Assembly (NCBI GenBank): GCA_964398855.1 | Contig: CAYNOQ010000014.1 | Coordinates: 1 to 41,890 of the forward strand | DNA: 41,890 nucleotides | Source: Mariniphaga sp964398855 | GTDB lineage: Bacteria > Bacteroidota > Bacteroidia > Bacteroidales > Prolixibacteraceae | Direction of reading: 5' to 3' | In this document: piece by piece, positions 24,508-33,944 of the stretch | Numbering within the stretch: position 1 is the first letter of the stretch | How the letters are laid out: each line of letters opens with the position of its first letter | Made by a program: the position numbers and the translations under genes | The notes under the pieces: model-generated | Databases searched by the model: none | The model's input: only the letters and a program-made list of their open reading frames with translations | Told to the model about the DNA's origin: nothing

Positions 24508-25029
24508 ATGGAAATTCATACAATCAGAATCATTCAGACACTGGTAGTTATTGTAGCGCTGACAGCGGCTCATTTTTTCACCAAAAGGGGAGTGAGAAAT
24601 TTTTTAAAAAAGCTTAAGTTTTCTTCTCAGCGCCGCAAATTAACCATTCGTGCAATCAATTTTCTGTTAACCCTAACCGCCATTGTGTTTATTTCGGGAA
24701 TATGGGGTGTGAAACAGTCGCAGATTGCCGTTTTCATCTCCTCGGTGATGGCAATTCTGGGTATTGCGTTTGTAGCACAGTGGTCGGTGCTCTCGAATAT
24801 CACTGCCGGACTGATTCTGTTTTTCAATCATCCGCTGAGAATCGGAGATCACATCAAAATTCTGGAAAAAGATTTTGTGATTGAAGGAATTATCAACGAT
24901 ATCACCTTCTTTTTTGTGCATATCAAAACCTTTAATCAGGAAAAAGTATCCATTGCCAACAATATTTTTCTGCAAAAAACAATTTCCATTGTGCTTCAGA
25001 AAGAGAACCTTTTGCCGGCAGAAAAATAA
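24508..25029 (+). CDS. Small MscS-family mechanosensitive channel
   Basis: The 173-residue inner-membrane protein has three hydrophobic segments (about 5-23, 50-68 and 72-100) and then the MscS beta domain (FNHPLRIGDHIKI and EGIINDITFFFVHIKT). It ends soon after this beta domain and lacks the C-terminal alpha/beta cage domain of E. coli MscS. Small MscS-like proteins of this size occur in Bacteroidota. It starts 49 bases after dgt and may share its transcript. Confidence 0.78.
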   Translation: MEIHTIRIIQTLVVIVALTAAHFFTKRGVRNFLKKLKFSSQRRKLTIRAINFLLTLTAIVFISGIWGVKQSQIAVFISSVMAILGIAFVAQWSVLSNITAGLILFFNHPLRIGDHIKILEKDFVIEGIINDITFFFVHIKTFNQEKVSIANNIFLQKTISIVLQKENLLPAEK

Positions 25030-25177
25030 AAATATTTTAATGTATAATATTGTGAATCAGCTTCGAAAAGTAAAAATTGCAGAAATTACACAAAGCCTTC
25101 AATATCTGTTTGCTACTAAACAGGACTTTATGGGAAAAATCTCTTCCGGAGTGGTTCATTCACAAAACTTTTTGAAA

Positions 25178-26044
25178 ATGAATAGACTAACTGCTGTTTT
25201 TGTTCTGGTGTTCTTTGCAATAAGCGCCGTTGCACAATCCATTGCCCCGCATGGCGGTTGCTACCGCTTGAAGAAAATTCTTCCTCTTGCCGGAAGACAA
25301 GGCATTGCAGCCGATGAGAATTATTACTACAATTCAGGCAGTACCGCGCTTTACAAGTATGATAAGGATGGAAATCTGCTTGCAAAAAATGAAAATCCGT
25401 TTGCAGGGCTGAAAAAAGCAGCTAACCATTTTGGCGACATCGACGTTTTCGATGGAAAAATATATACCGGAATTGAGTGGTTTGTTGACGGAGTCGGGAA
25501 GGATATTCAGATTGCCACCTATGATGCCGGAACACTGGAATTTAACCAGTCGCTGGATTTTGATCCTTCATCGGGGCAGATGGAAGTTTGCGGTATTGCC
25601 GTCGATAAAGCCCGGAATATGGCATGGATGGCAGATTGGGTAAACGGAGCTTACATTTACAGATATGATCTGACAACGGGAAAATATCATGGAAAAGTAC
25701 ACCTGCGCCCGGTGCCGCAATACCAGCAGGGCTTGTTTTGTGTTGACGGAAAAATTTTGATTTCCGCTGATGACGGCGATGCAGATTTTCACGAAACCGA
25801 CAATATCTACATTGCAGATGTTTCCGATTTGGGAAAAACTGCGGCGTATGTCTCCCTTTTCAAAGAGATGAAAGAGTTCAAACGGGCAGGTGAAATTGAA
25901 GGACTTGCTATTGACCCAACAAATGACGATTTGCTGGTTTTGATGAACAGGGGATCACGCATCGTTTTAGGCATGGTGAAAGGCTTCTATGACGGATACT
26001 CCGAAGAATTGCATGAGCTGTACATCTACGAACGGGTGAAATAG
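25178..26044 (+). CDS. Secreted propeller-like protein
   Basis: From ATG 25178 the 288-residue product has a clean signal peptide (MNRLTAVFVLVFFAISAVAQS). It continues with beta-rich repeats of the type seen in propeller proteins (GNLLAKNENP, GIAVDKARNMAWMADW, EGLAIDPTNDDLLVLMNRGS). An in-frame start at about 25040 would place a long charged segment before the signal, so it is less likely. The fold is a guess and no enzyme motif is seen. It converges on the TIM-barrel lipoprotein gene. Confidence 0.65.
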   Translation: MNRLTAVFVLVFFAISAVAQSIAPHGGCYRLKKILPLAGRQGIAADENYYYNSGSTALYKYDKDGNLLAKNENPFAGLKKAANHFGDIDVFDGKIYTGIEWFVDGVGKDIQIATYDAGTLEFNQSLDFDPSSGQMEVCGIAVDKARNMAWMADWVNGAYIYRYDLTTGKYHGKVHLRPVPQYQQGLFCVDGKILISADDGDADFHETDNIYIADVSDLGKTAAYVSLFKEMKEFKRAGEIEGLAIDPTNDDLLVLMNRGSRIVLGMVKGFYDGYSEELHELYIYERVK

Positions 26045-26066
26045 CTCTTTGCCAGTTTTATTCCTG

Positions 26067-28331
26067 CTAATTTTCCACAATTTCAGCTTCTGCAAAAGCT
26101 GAAATGAGCTGTTCCTTTGAAATGTTTTGCACTTTCAGGTATCGCCGGTTTGCGGCAGGAATTACAATAAAATCATCACCCCCGGCGCTGATATTTTCTT
26201 CAGTTCCCAATGTTTCAAACAGCTGCGATTTGTGCTTGCCGAGTGGCAGTTTCAGCTTTTTCTCTCCTGAAATGTGCCAGTAAACCACATGCAATACTCC
26301 TTTTCGCTGAAAAATAAAAGCACGGATTTCTCTGCTACCATTTGCCACATCTTCAATCTGCTCATAGGGTTGCAGTTCAAAATCTCCTTCTTCATCAATT
26401 AGCAGAATGTGCTCCTGATTCAGATTTTTCAGCATCTCCTTCTGCGCTTCACTCAGCCATTTATTTGCTCTCACTTCTTCCCACCTTCTGATAACCTCAA
26501 GATTATCAGCTGTTCTGGCGTGAGTGCCAAAGCTGTGCAGATTTGAGTGCATGGAAATGGGGCAATCCCATGCGGCAGCCACACTTGTAACATATTCAAG
26601 CATATCGGGCTGGGTTCCGACGGTTTTTTCATCAGGAATCCGGTAGCCCAACCACCCGAAATTTATGCGGGTGAAATCCTGCTGCATCCTTGGAGCTTCT
26701 TCGGCGGGCCATTTTTTAGTTTGCTCCTTGAGTTCTTCCGGTTGAAAAACATCAAAAGCATTTCCGCCGCTCAGCATGTGCCAGCTGAAATGGGTTTTTG
26801 CAGCGCCTTCGGCAAAAAGCGGCGCGGGTTTCAGCTGTTTAAAAACCCTGTATTGCGCTAATGCCACATTGATTCCGAAAGGTGGATTCACTCCTTCCGA
26901 GCCGTCAAAATAGATAAACTGAAAACCGGCATCATAGATATTTGCAATTTTTTCGGCAATTTCATCCTGCAGACTTGTGCGCTGGTCAATATAAACGCTG
27001 GTGGCGCCAAATTCACTCACATCCAAAATACCAACCGAATAGCCTTGAGGCAAACTGTTAATCAGGGTATTGTCCACTCCCCGCACACATCCGGTAAATT
27101 TATAGGGACGCTCGGCGGTGAAACTTTCGTAGGAGATAAGTTCAGTTCCGGCTCTGAGAACGCGGCAGCCGTCTGCCATAACGGAACCTTCGGGGTTTTG
27201 CTCCACATAAACAACGGTGTCCTTCTTTCCTAATTCCTGAGATAAACTGAACGTTTTGGTAATGTTTAGCCGGTAATCGGGAACCGGGGTTACATAGCTG
27301 CTTTTTCTGCCAATGTGTGAATGCAGAAAATGAACTCCGGGAGTAATTCCGGCAGCTTTTATCTTGTCCAACATCTTTTTCAGCTCCGCTTTCCCGCCCG
27401 GAAAAATATTTTTGTCAATTTCATAATTCCCGATGATGCTGTATCCGCCGGGTCCTTCAAAACTGGGATAATAGATGCTCATGGTGCGGAATCCGCCTAA
27501 CCGGGCATAACGGATATGTTCGTCAATATTTTTGGGATTCGCATTAGCTGTCCAGTAATAGGATGCGTTAATCAAATCGCTGCGCCGGCTCTCCACTCCT
27601 TTTGGCAAGTTGAAATCTTCTTCAATCCGGGCAATGTTATCTAACAGCTTTCCGGGTTCACTCACAATCAGCGCAGCGCCGGTTCCTTTAAACTTAATCT
27701 CCTTGAAAGCACCTGCCTTTAAAATCCGGTAGCCGTTCCGTCTTTCAAAATCGATATTTGCATATTCATCTGTTCCCAAAACATTTATTGCAGCGCTTTC
27801 GTCCCAGCTCACGTTCAGCCACTCGCCAAAATTTTTACGGTCACGGACGGCTAACTGCAAAAGACAAATTTCGGTTGCAGGTGGCGGCGTGATTTTCAAA
27901 TATGTCGGATAGATGTTGTCGGTTAAAAAGTCTTCCAAACTAAACCTGACATATCCAGGTGTTTCTTCCACATTGAAAACAGCTTTGTAGGGAATCAATT
28001 CAAAGCCGACAAACAGCTGATTTCCTTCCCGCCAGATGGTATCTGCCTGATACGTCGTTTTTTTATTGGGATGCCCCAGCTTGATTTCATTGTGGTAGGG
28101 TCTCTCCTGAGTAACGGAAAATAGCGCCATGTTTGCACCCGGCATCAGACACTCTTCGTTGTTGGATTTTAATTTCAGACTTTTGGCAACTGCATCGCTC
28201 CCCACAATCAGCCTGAATTGTTCGTTTTCAATGATAATGTCATGTTTTGAGTTGCTCTCTTTTTCTCTTAACGTGCACGATAACAGCAAACTGAGTAAGC
28301 TGACAAGAAATAAAAAGTTGATTGCTTTCAT
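26067..28331 (-). CDS. Lipoprotein with glycosidase-like TIM barrel
   Basis: The 754-residue product has a lipoprotein signal ending LLSC (Cys19). An N-terminal beta-sandwich region (about 30-270) is followed by a TIM-barrel-like region with YYWTANANPKNIDEHIRYARLGGFRTMSIYYPSFEG, GVHFLHSHIG and IYFDGSEGVNPP, whose Asp is a good candidate catalytic residue. I cannot assign a GH family. The start is ATG 28331; longer frames to 28409 would put 26 residues before the signal peptide. It follows the flavin reductase gene by 4 bases and is probably cotranscribed with it. Confidence 0.7.
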   Translation of the reverse strand: MKAINFLFLVSLLSLLLSCTLREKESNSKHDIIIENEQFRLIVGSDAVAKSLKLKSNNEECLMPGANMALFSVTQERPYHNEIKLGHPNKKTTYQADTIWREGNQLFVGFELIPYKAVFNVEETPGYVRFSLEDFLTDNIYPTYLKITPPPATEICLLQLAVRDRKNFGEWLNVSWDESAAINVLGTDEYANIDFERRNGYRILKAGAFKEIKFKGTGAALIVSEPGKLLDNIARIEEDFNLPKGVESRRSDLINASYYWTANANPKNIDEHIRYARLGGFRTMSIYYPSFEGPGGYSIIGNYEIDKNIFPGGKAELKKMLDKIKAAGITPGVHFLHSHIGRKSSYVTPVPDYRLNITKTFSLSQELGKKDTVVYVEQNPEGSVMADGCRVLRAGTELISYESFTAERPYKFTGCVRGVDNTLINSLPQGYSVGILDVSEFGATSVYIDQRTSLQDEIAEKIANIYDAGFQFIYFDGSEGVNPPFGINVALAQYRVFKQLKPAPLFAEGAAKTHFSWHMLSGGNAFDVFQPEELKEQTKKWPAEEAPRMQQDFTRINFGWLGYRIPDEKTVGTQPDMLEYVTSVAAAWDCPISMHSNLHSFGTHARTADNLEVIRRWEEVRANKWLSEAQKEMLKNLNQEHILLIDEEGDFELQPYEQIEDVANGSREIRAFIFQRKGVLHVVYWHISGEKKLKLPLGKHKSQLFETLGTEENISAGGDDFIVIPAANRRYLKVQNISKEQLISAFAEAEIVEN

Positions 28332-28335
28332 AATG

Positions 28336-28971
28336 TCAAAAATATATTTCCGAAAGAATGTTTTCAAATGGAACTCCCTTAGAGATAAGCAGATCACGAA
28401 CTTCCACAACCATCAGCGCTTTGCCGCACAGATAATAATTCACGGCGGGAAGGGCTTCCAATGAAGCCAGATATGTTGAAACTCTACCCTCAAAGACATG
28501 GTTGCCGGATTCACGCGAGCAGCAGCGGATATAGTTATCGCCAAGCGACTGTTCAAATTCATTTTCAAAATAGAACTGATTCAAAAAGCGCACTCCATGA
28601 ATCAGCCTTTTGTTTTCGGTAACGCCGGAGCGCAGCATACTGTAAAATGGCGCAATACCGGTACCGGTGGCAATCCACCACGCCGGAGAATCGCTGTCCT
28701 TAAATTCGCCGTAAGGTTTTGAAATATCAATTTTATCGCCGGGAGCAAGTTTTGCCAGTTTTGGCGTCAAATAACCATCTTCCTTGATGTTGAAAAGAAT
28801 AGCGGCTTCGTTGCTGCTGCTTCCGCTGCAAAGACTGTAAATACGTGGGGGCTGCCCGTTGCCCAATCCTACCTTCACAACCTGTCCGGGCGCAAAATCC
28901 CACGAACGGCGAAAGGTCATAAGGAAAACCCCGGGAGAAATTTCGCTGTTTCCGATTACCGTTTCCTGCAT
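28336..28971 (-). CDS. Ferredoxin/flavodoxin-NADP reductase-like
   Basis: The 211-residue protein is a short FNR-fold oxidoreductase. It has the FAD motif RIYSLCSGSS (Arg43-Ser46) and the NAD(P) motif ATGTGIAPFYSML (GTGIAP at 103-108), with a CGKALMVVEVRD segment near the end. It should transfer electrons between NAD(P)H and a small carrier in the cytoplasm. Its stop lies 4 bases before the lipoprotein start, an unexpected partner. Confidence 0.82.
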   Translation of the reverse strand: MQETVIGNSEISPGVFLMTFRRSWDFAPGQVVKVGLGNGQPPRIYSLCSGSSSNEAAILFNIKEDGYLTPKLAKLAPGDKIDISKPYGEFKDSDSPAWWIATGTGIAPFYSMLRSGVTENKRLIHGVRFLNQFYFENEFEQSLGDNYIRCCSRESGNHVFEGRVSTYLASLEALPAVNYYLCGKALMVVEVRDLLISKGVPFENILSEIYF

Positions 28972-29021
28972 TTTTGAAATGAAATTTTGTTTTCAGTCGG
29001 TTCTGTTGTCAATTATAAAAA

Positions 29022-30137
29022 TTAGTTATTTGAGAATGTGAAGGTTACAATTAAGTTGTCCGTTGAACCGATTATCATATTTTTCACTCTGTAGTAAACT
29101 TTCAGCTCACTCATTTCGCTCACCTGCTCAGAATTTCCGGTGAACTCCAACGGGGTAATCTGGTGCGCGGGGAGTGTGATTTTTTCGGGAACGTCAAAAC
29201 CGATTCCGGGCTGAACAAGTTCTAACTCAAAGTCAATGTCAGAGCTGTTTTCGACAGAAACTCTTTTTGTCTCCCCGAAACGTAGCTTTCCGGCAGGATT
29301 GTTCATTTTCAGAGAAGAAAAAAACAGGGGTTCAAGCAGGTTGGCTCTTCCGGCTAAAGTGTTGTTGAAATAGGCAACGGTGCGGCGGGCAAAAAGCGCT
29401 TCGCGGATTCCGCCCTCAGTACGGCTTCGCGCAAAAACAAGCGTCATCGGGCGGTGGGTTTGTGAAAGATCGTAAGCCATCGCAGCAGGTTCGTGAATAT
29501 CGGTATTTGCAAACATTGCCAGCCTTTTCTCCCGCGCCAGGTCAACAGCTTCAGGATAAAATTCCCGGTAATTGAACACTTCAATGCCATGCATCAGGTC
29601 ACTTTTGAGCAACTGTGTGTGTTCCTCAAACCACTGGGTGGAATCGGGCTGCTGTACCTTCCATCCCGGATGATTCCATAAAATAAAAGCTCCCTGATTG
29701 CGTGCTTCCCGGATTGCTTCAAAAGCATCATCGCGGTCAAGCAGATTTGCATTTCGGATGAACAGGGCATTCAGGTGTCCCGGGGGCATTCCGCGGGTAA
29801 TTTCAGCGCCGCGAATCAGCAAAATCCCCATACTCTTTGCCAGCGGTTCCGCAATTTCATAGGAGCGGTTGTGGTCGGCTACAACATCTTTGGAATGCGG
29901 TCTGTATTCAATATGGTCGGTGATGGCAACGGCGTCCAGCCCTCCCTGCCACGCTTCCTGAATCCTGACCGTTGGCCAGACAGTGCCGTCCGAAAAAACG
30001 GTGTGGGTATGAAAATCACATTTCAGGGTACGGAATCCGGGAATATCGGGAATGTGAATAATCTTTCTGGATTGTGCCTGCACGGAAAATCCCGAAAACA
30101 GAAAAACCAAATGCAGAAAAAATATAGTGATACGCAT
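29022..30137 (-). CDS. Secreted PHP-domain phosphoesterase-like protein
   Basis: From ATG 30137 the 371-residue product has a signal peptide (MRITIFFLHLVFLFSGFSVQAQS). A PHP domain follows with the metal motif DFHTHTVFSDG (His43, His45), AITDHIEYRPHS, and later ILWNHPGW and FANTDIHEP. The last ~100 residues are a beta-rich tail. PHP domains are trinuclear metal phosphoesterases; secretion suggests a periplasmic substrate. A longer frame from 30182 would precede the signal with 15 residues. It precedes the FNR-like gene on the same strand by 50 bases. Confidence 0.82.
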   Translation of the reverse strand: MRITIFFLHLVFLFSGFSVQAQSRKIIHIPDIPGFRTLKCDFHTHTVFSDGTVWPTVRIQEAWQGGLDAVAITDHIEYRPHSKDVVADHNRSYEIAEPLAKSMGILLIRGAEITRGMPPGHLNALFIRNANLLDRDDAFEAIREARNQGAFILWNHPGWKVQQPDSTQWFEEHTQLLKSDLMHGIEVFNYREFYPEAVDLAREKRLAMFANTDIHEPAAMAYDLSQTHRPMTLVFARSRTEGGIREALFARRTVAYFNNTLAGRANLLEPLFFSSLKMNNPAGKLRFGETKRVSVENSSDIDFELELVQPGIGFDVPEKITLPAHQITPLEFTGNSEQVSEMSELKVYYRVKNMIIGSTDNLIVTFTFSNN

Positions 30138-30260
30138 TTTGACAGAGCTAAAAGTTTTAAAATTTTTGCACATAAAGTTCATATTTTTTCGCTAACCTGC
30201 AATAATTCTCCCGTTAATAATTTTGTTTTGAGCAGTAATTGTTAATTTTACAGATAGTAT

Positions 30261-30293
30261 AGCAATCTTTTTAATTTTATTAAAAAGATTGCT
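30261..30293. promoter_or_regulatory. Palindromic operator upstream of the ROK gene
   Basis: A perfect 14-bp inverted repeat, agcaatctttttaa with ttaaaaagattgct, is separated by five bases. It ends 45 bases before the ROK ATG and just before a -7-like CATATTTG at 30315-30322. ROK repressors bind AT-rich palindromes of this kind, so autoregulation is likely. A terminator is less likely because no coding region ends just before it on the plus strand. Confidence 0.55.
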
Positions 30294-30338
30294 CTGTTTT
30301 AGCGAAAAAAATCCCATATTTGTTGAAGAAATCAAACG

Positions 30339-31565
30339 ATGGAAAAACTTTTTAGAAATACAGGCAATCAGAGTTTTGGAGTTGAACAGAAAAAGGTTTA
30401 TCAGAAGAAACAAATTTTGCGCACTCTCTTTTTCCATGGCGCAATGTCCAATTCTGAACTGTCGGCAATTGTTCAGCTCAGCACTCCAAAAATTAACAGC
30501 CTGCTCATCGAATTGATTGAAGATGGCTTGGTCAGGGAGCTGGGAATGGGCGATTCAAGCGGGGGAAGACGTCCGGTTATATATGGGTTAGTTGAAGAGA
30601 GCTTTTATGTAGCCGGCATTTCCGTCAATATTAACCGCACCATTGTTGCCGTTTTTGACAGTAATCGGAAGCAGATCGGGATGCCCGGTTTTCTTCCGGT
30701 CAAAATGCATAATGATTTCGGTATTTTTTCGGAAATCAGCGCTTTTTTCGAGCAATTTCTTGCCGAAAAAGGCATTGAAAGAGAAAAAGTGCTCACCGTG
30801 GGAGTCGAGTTGCCCGGATTATTCAATGAAAAACAGGATATTAACAAGACTTACTTTCCGGAAGTGAAGCACCTCACAGATAAATTGCAGCATCTTTTCG
30901 GGCCTCCCGTTTTTATCTGCCACGACTCGAAATTGCGCGCATTTGCGGAGCAGCATTTCGGCATTGCCAAAAACAGACAGAATGTTCTGGTGCTTCAGGC
31001 AGACTGGGGATTGGGGCTTGGAATCATCATAAACGGGGAACTCTATCCCGGAAAATCAGGCTATTCCGGCGAATTCGGGCATTTACCCATTGTGGACAAC
31101 GGTGTTCTTTGCAGTTGCGGGAAACAGGGCTGTCTGGAAACCATAGTTTCAGCCACTGCCATAGCACGCAGGGCAGCTGAAGGAATTAGAAACGGAGAAA
31201 CTTCACTGATAAAAGAACTCGTGGATAACGACCCCGAAAAAATTGATATTTCCGTGGTCATTGATGCTGCGAACCGCGGCGATCAGTATGCAATTTCCAT
31301 TTTTTCAGACGTGGGCTACTGGCTTGGAAAAGGAATTGTTTATCTGATTCAGATTTTCAATCCCGAACTTATTGTTATCGGGGGGCATGTTGCAGAAGCC
31401 AATCAGTTTATTTCTGCCGCAATTCAGCAAACCATCAATATTTTCAGCAACAGGGATATAAGCAACGACACCGAAATTCTGTTTTCGGAACTTGGTTCAA
31501 AGGCAGGACCTTTGGGTGTTGCCGCTTTTGCACTTGATAAACTCTCCATGGAAAAAACATTTTGA
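30339..31565 (+). CDS. ROK-family transcriptional regulator (NagC-like)
   Basis: The 408-residue protein has an N-terminal winged helix-turn-helix (about 20-75: LRTLFFHGAMSNSELSAIVQLSTPKINSLL) and a C-terminal ROK sugar-binding domain. The ROK zinc site is CSCGKQGCLE, followed by TIVSATAIARRA. It probably senses an amino sugar or its phosphate and controls the two deaminase-like genes downstream, which start 36 bases after its stop. The palindrome at 30261-30293 is the candidate operator. Confidence 0.88.
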   Translation: MEKLFRNTGNQSFGVEQKKVYQKKQILRTLFFHGAMSNSELSAIVQLSTPKINSLLIELIEDGLVRELGMGDSSGGRRPVIYGLVEESFYVAGISVNINRTIVAVFDSNRKQIGMPGFLPVKMHNDFGIFSEISAFFEQFLAEKGIEREKVLTVGVELPGLFNEKQDINKTYFPEVKHLTDKLQHLFGPPVFICHDSKLRAFAEQHFGIAKNRQNVLVLQADWGLGLGIIINGELYPGKSGYSGEFGHLPIVDNGVLCSCGKQGCLETIVSATAIARRAAEGIRNGETSLIKELVDNDPEKIDISVVIDAANRGDQYAISIFSDVGYWLGKGIVYLIQIFNPELIVIGGHVAEANQFISAAIQQTINIFSNRDISNDTEILFSELGSKAGPLGVAAFALDKLSMEKTF

Positions 31566-31601
31566 TTTAACACGCATTTATATTTAAAAAAGCATAAGAT
31601 T

Positions 31602-33923
31602 ATGGAATCCAATTTCACAACAATTGAAAAGGTATTCTTCAAAGAATCAAGCATTCAGAAGATTACCGCCCGAATGCCCTACATTACGGTTGACAGTTTT
31701 CCCAAATTAGGACTGCTTTCGGCGCTCTCCTTTTTGGAGTGGGCTGCAAATAATCCCAACGGTGTGGTGAGCTTACCAACCGGAAAAACCGCGCAGTATT
31801 TTTTACATTTTGTACGTCTCATTTTAGATAACTGGGATAACGAAAAAGGGATAGCTTTCAGGGAAAAATATAACATCGGAGCATTGAAAAAACCCAACAT
31901 GCACGATCTGCAGCTTGTGCAAATGGGTGAATTTTACCCCATCAGCGCTGAACAGCACAACAGTCTCTACAATTTTATGCTGAAAAATTACATTGAAGAT
32001 CTGGGCTTTGATCTGAAAAAAGCACAGCTGATAAATTCGGATGAAATTGAGCTGGCTGAAGGGAAACATTTTACCGAAGTATTCCCGGATTACCGCATTG
32101 ACCTCTCTTTGCGCTATCGCGAAGTGAAAACAAAGCAGGAGCAACTTCAAAAGGAATCAATTTTCAAAATTGACCAGTGGTGTAACCGGTATGAGAATAA
32201 AATCAGGGAAAAGGGCGGTATCGGATTTTTCCTGAGCGGTATCGGACCTGACGGACACATCGCCTTCAACACCCGCGGCTCCGACCATTTTTCACCAACA
32301 CGACTGAAGAAGACAAACTTTGAATCACAGGCTGTCAGCGCTACCGATTTGGGCGGCATTGAAGTTTCACGAAACCGGTTAGTTATCACAATCGGTTTGG
32401 GAACATTAGGATATAATCCTGATAATAAAGCCATTATATATGCTGCCGGCGAAGCAATTGCCGAAACCATCAAGAATTCATTGGAGAGCGAGCCTGATGT
32501 GATCTATCCGGCAACATCACTGCAAAAGCTGAAAAACAGCCGGTTCTATCTGACCGATGGCGCTTCCGTTCAACTGGAAGATGCAGTGGAGCATTTTTTC
32601 AATGACGGTCCGTGGACACATAAAAAGACGGAACGCGCAGTGATGGAGCTGTGCCGTAAAATCAACAAATTCGGCGGAAAACTGGAGCTTGAAGATTTGA
32701 AAGCCGATAAATATTGCAGCCGGATTCCGGGGCTTGATGAACACACGGTGCAATCGGTTATTGACTCCATTTTGGTCAAGATTGAGCGGGGAATGAGAAC
32801 CCAAAAGAACCAGATATATTACCACACCGGACCGCACCACGATGACATCATGCTCGGCATCATGCCGCTGACCAATGAACAGTCGCGCGAATCCACAAAC
32901 GAGCTGCACTATGCGGTTCTGACGTCGGGATATACGGCAGTCACCAACAATTTTATGACAGATTTGCTCAAGGATACCAAAGCGCTACTTTGTCAGGGTA
33001 AAATTGAGATGATTGAATATCCCGATTTCTTTGAAAAAGGATATAAATTCAAGTGGGACAAAGATGTCTATCACTATCTGGACAATATTGCCGCACAAAA
33101 TGAAGAGGAGAAGCGCCGCGGCGTTTGCCACAGGCTTGTGCGTGCGCTGGTTGATATCTGGGGCGTAAACAACCGCGCAGAACTTGAGGCTGTGATTGAA
33201 GAGATTTTGGTATCACTCGAAAACACTTATGCCGGCGGCAAAAATCCTTCGCGGATTCAAAAACTAAAAGGGATGATTCGCGAGCTGGAAGAAGAACTTG
33301 TGTGGGCACACTACGGTACAATGGTTAAAAATGTTCATCACCTGAGACTTGGTTTTTATCAGAACAATGTGATGGGCAGTAAGCCCGATATGGAGAAAGA
33401 TGTATTGCCTGTTTTGAATGAATTCAGAAAATATAAACCCACGGTTATCAGTTTGGCTATGGACCCGCAGGGCAGCGGACCCGACACGCACTACAAAGTG
33501 CTTCAGGCAATTGCAGCAGCTGTTGAGGAGTGGAAAAAAGAGAAAAACCTGGAAAATGTGCGCATTTTGGGTTACCGCAATGTGTGGTTTAAATACAATC
33601 CGTGGGATGTGGAAATGATTGTGCCGGTTTCGCTGAATGCGCTGGCAATTTTAGACAAATCCTTCTCCGAATGTTATGTGACTCAGGTGAATGCTTCATT
33701 CCCGAGCTATCAGCTTGACGGCAAATTCAGCGAACTCACACAGCAGACCTGGTTTGAGCAGCACAAGCAGATTCAGTTCCTTTTGGGAAAGAATTTCTTT
33801 TATGAAAACAAGCTGCCGCTGCTCAGGGCAACTCACGGAATGGTCTATCTGCGGGAGCTGACCGTTGACGAATTCCTGGAAGAAGCATCAAAATTAGGCA
33901 AAGCAATGGAACATATTTTTTAA
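31602..33923 (+). CDS. NagB-like deaminase fused to PIG-L-type deacetylase
   Basis: The 773-residue protein has two domains. Residues ~15-330 are NagB-like, with LPTGKTAQYF and GIGPDGHIAFNTRGS (Asp217, His219). Residues ~405-680 resemble PIG-L/LmbE zinc deacetylases, with HTGPHHDD (His412, His413, Asp414, Asp415) and AMDPQGSGPDTH. Fused NagB/PIG-L proteins occur in Bacteroides as deaminase-like proteins. Thr224 stands where E. coli NagB has Glu148, so standard deaminase chemistry is uncertain. A possible job is deacetylation plus isomerisation/deamination of N-acetyl-amino-sugar phosphates. It is followed by NagB 21 bases later. Confidence 0.87.
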   Translation: MESNFTTIEKVFFKESSIQKITARMPYITVDSFPKLGLLSALSFLEWAANNPNGVVSLPTGKTAQYFLHFVRLILDNWDNEKGIAFREKYNIGALKKPNMHDLQLVQMGEFYPISAEQHNSLYNFMLKNYIEDLGFDLKKAQLINSDEIELAEGKHFTEVFPDYRIDLSLRYREVKTKQEQLQKESIFKIDQWCNRYENKIREKGGIGFFLSGIGPDGHIAFNTRGSDHFSPTRLKKTNFESQAVSATDLGGIEVSRNRLVITIGLGTLGYNPDNKAIIYAAGEAIAETIKNSLESEPDVIYPATSLQKLKNSRFYLTDGASVQLEDAVEHFFNDGPWTHKKTERAVMELCRKINKFGGKLELEDLKADKYCSRIPGLDEHTVQSVIDSILVKIERGMRTQKNQIYYHTGPHHDDIMLGIMPLTNEQSRESTNELHYAVLTSGYTAVTNNFMTDLLKDTKALLCQGKIEMIEYPDFFEKGYKFKWDKDVYHYLDNIAAQNEEEKRRGVCHRLVRALVDIWGVNNRAELEAVIEEILVSLENTYAGGKNPSRIQKLKGMIRELEEELVWAHYGTMVKNVHHLRLGFYQNNVMGSKPDMEKDVLPVLNEFRKYKPTVISLAMDPQGSGPDTHYKVLQAIAAAVEEWKKEKNLENVRILGYRNVWFKYNPWDVEMIVPVSLNALAILDKSFSECYVTQVNASFPSYQLDGKFSELTQQTWFEQHKQIQFLLGKNFFYENKLPLLRATHGMVYLRELTVDEFLEEASKLGKAMEHIF

Positions 33924-33944
33924 GAACTTTAAATTGAAAACGTT

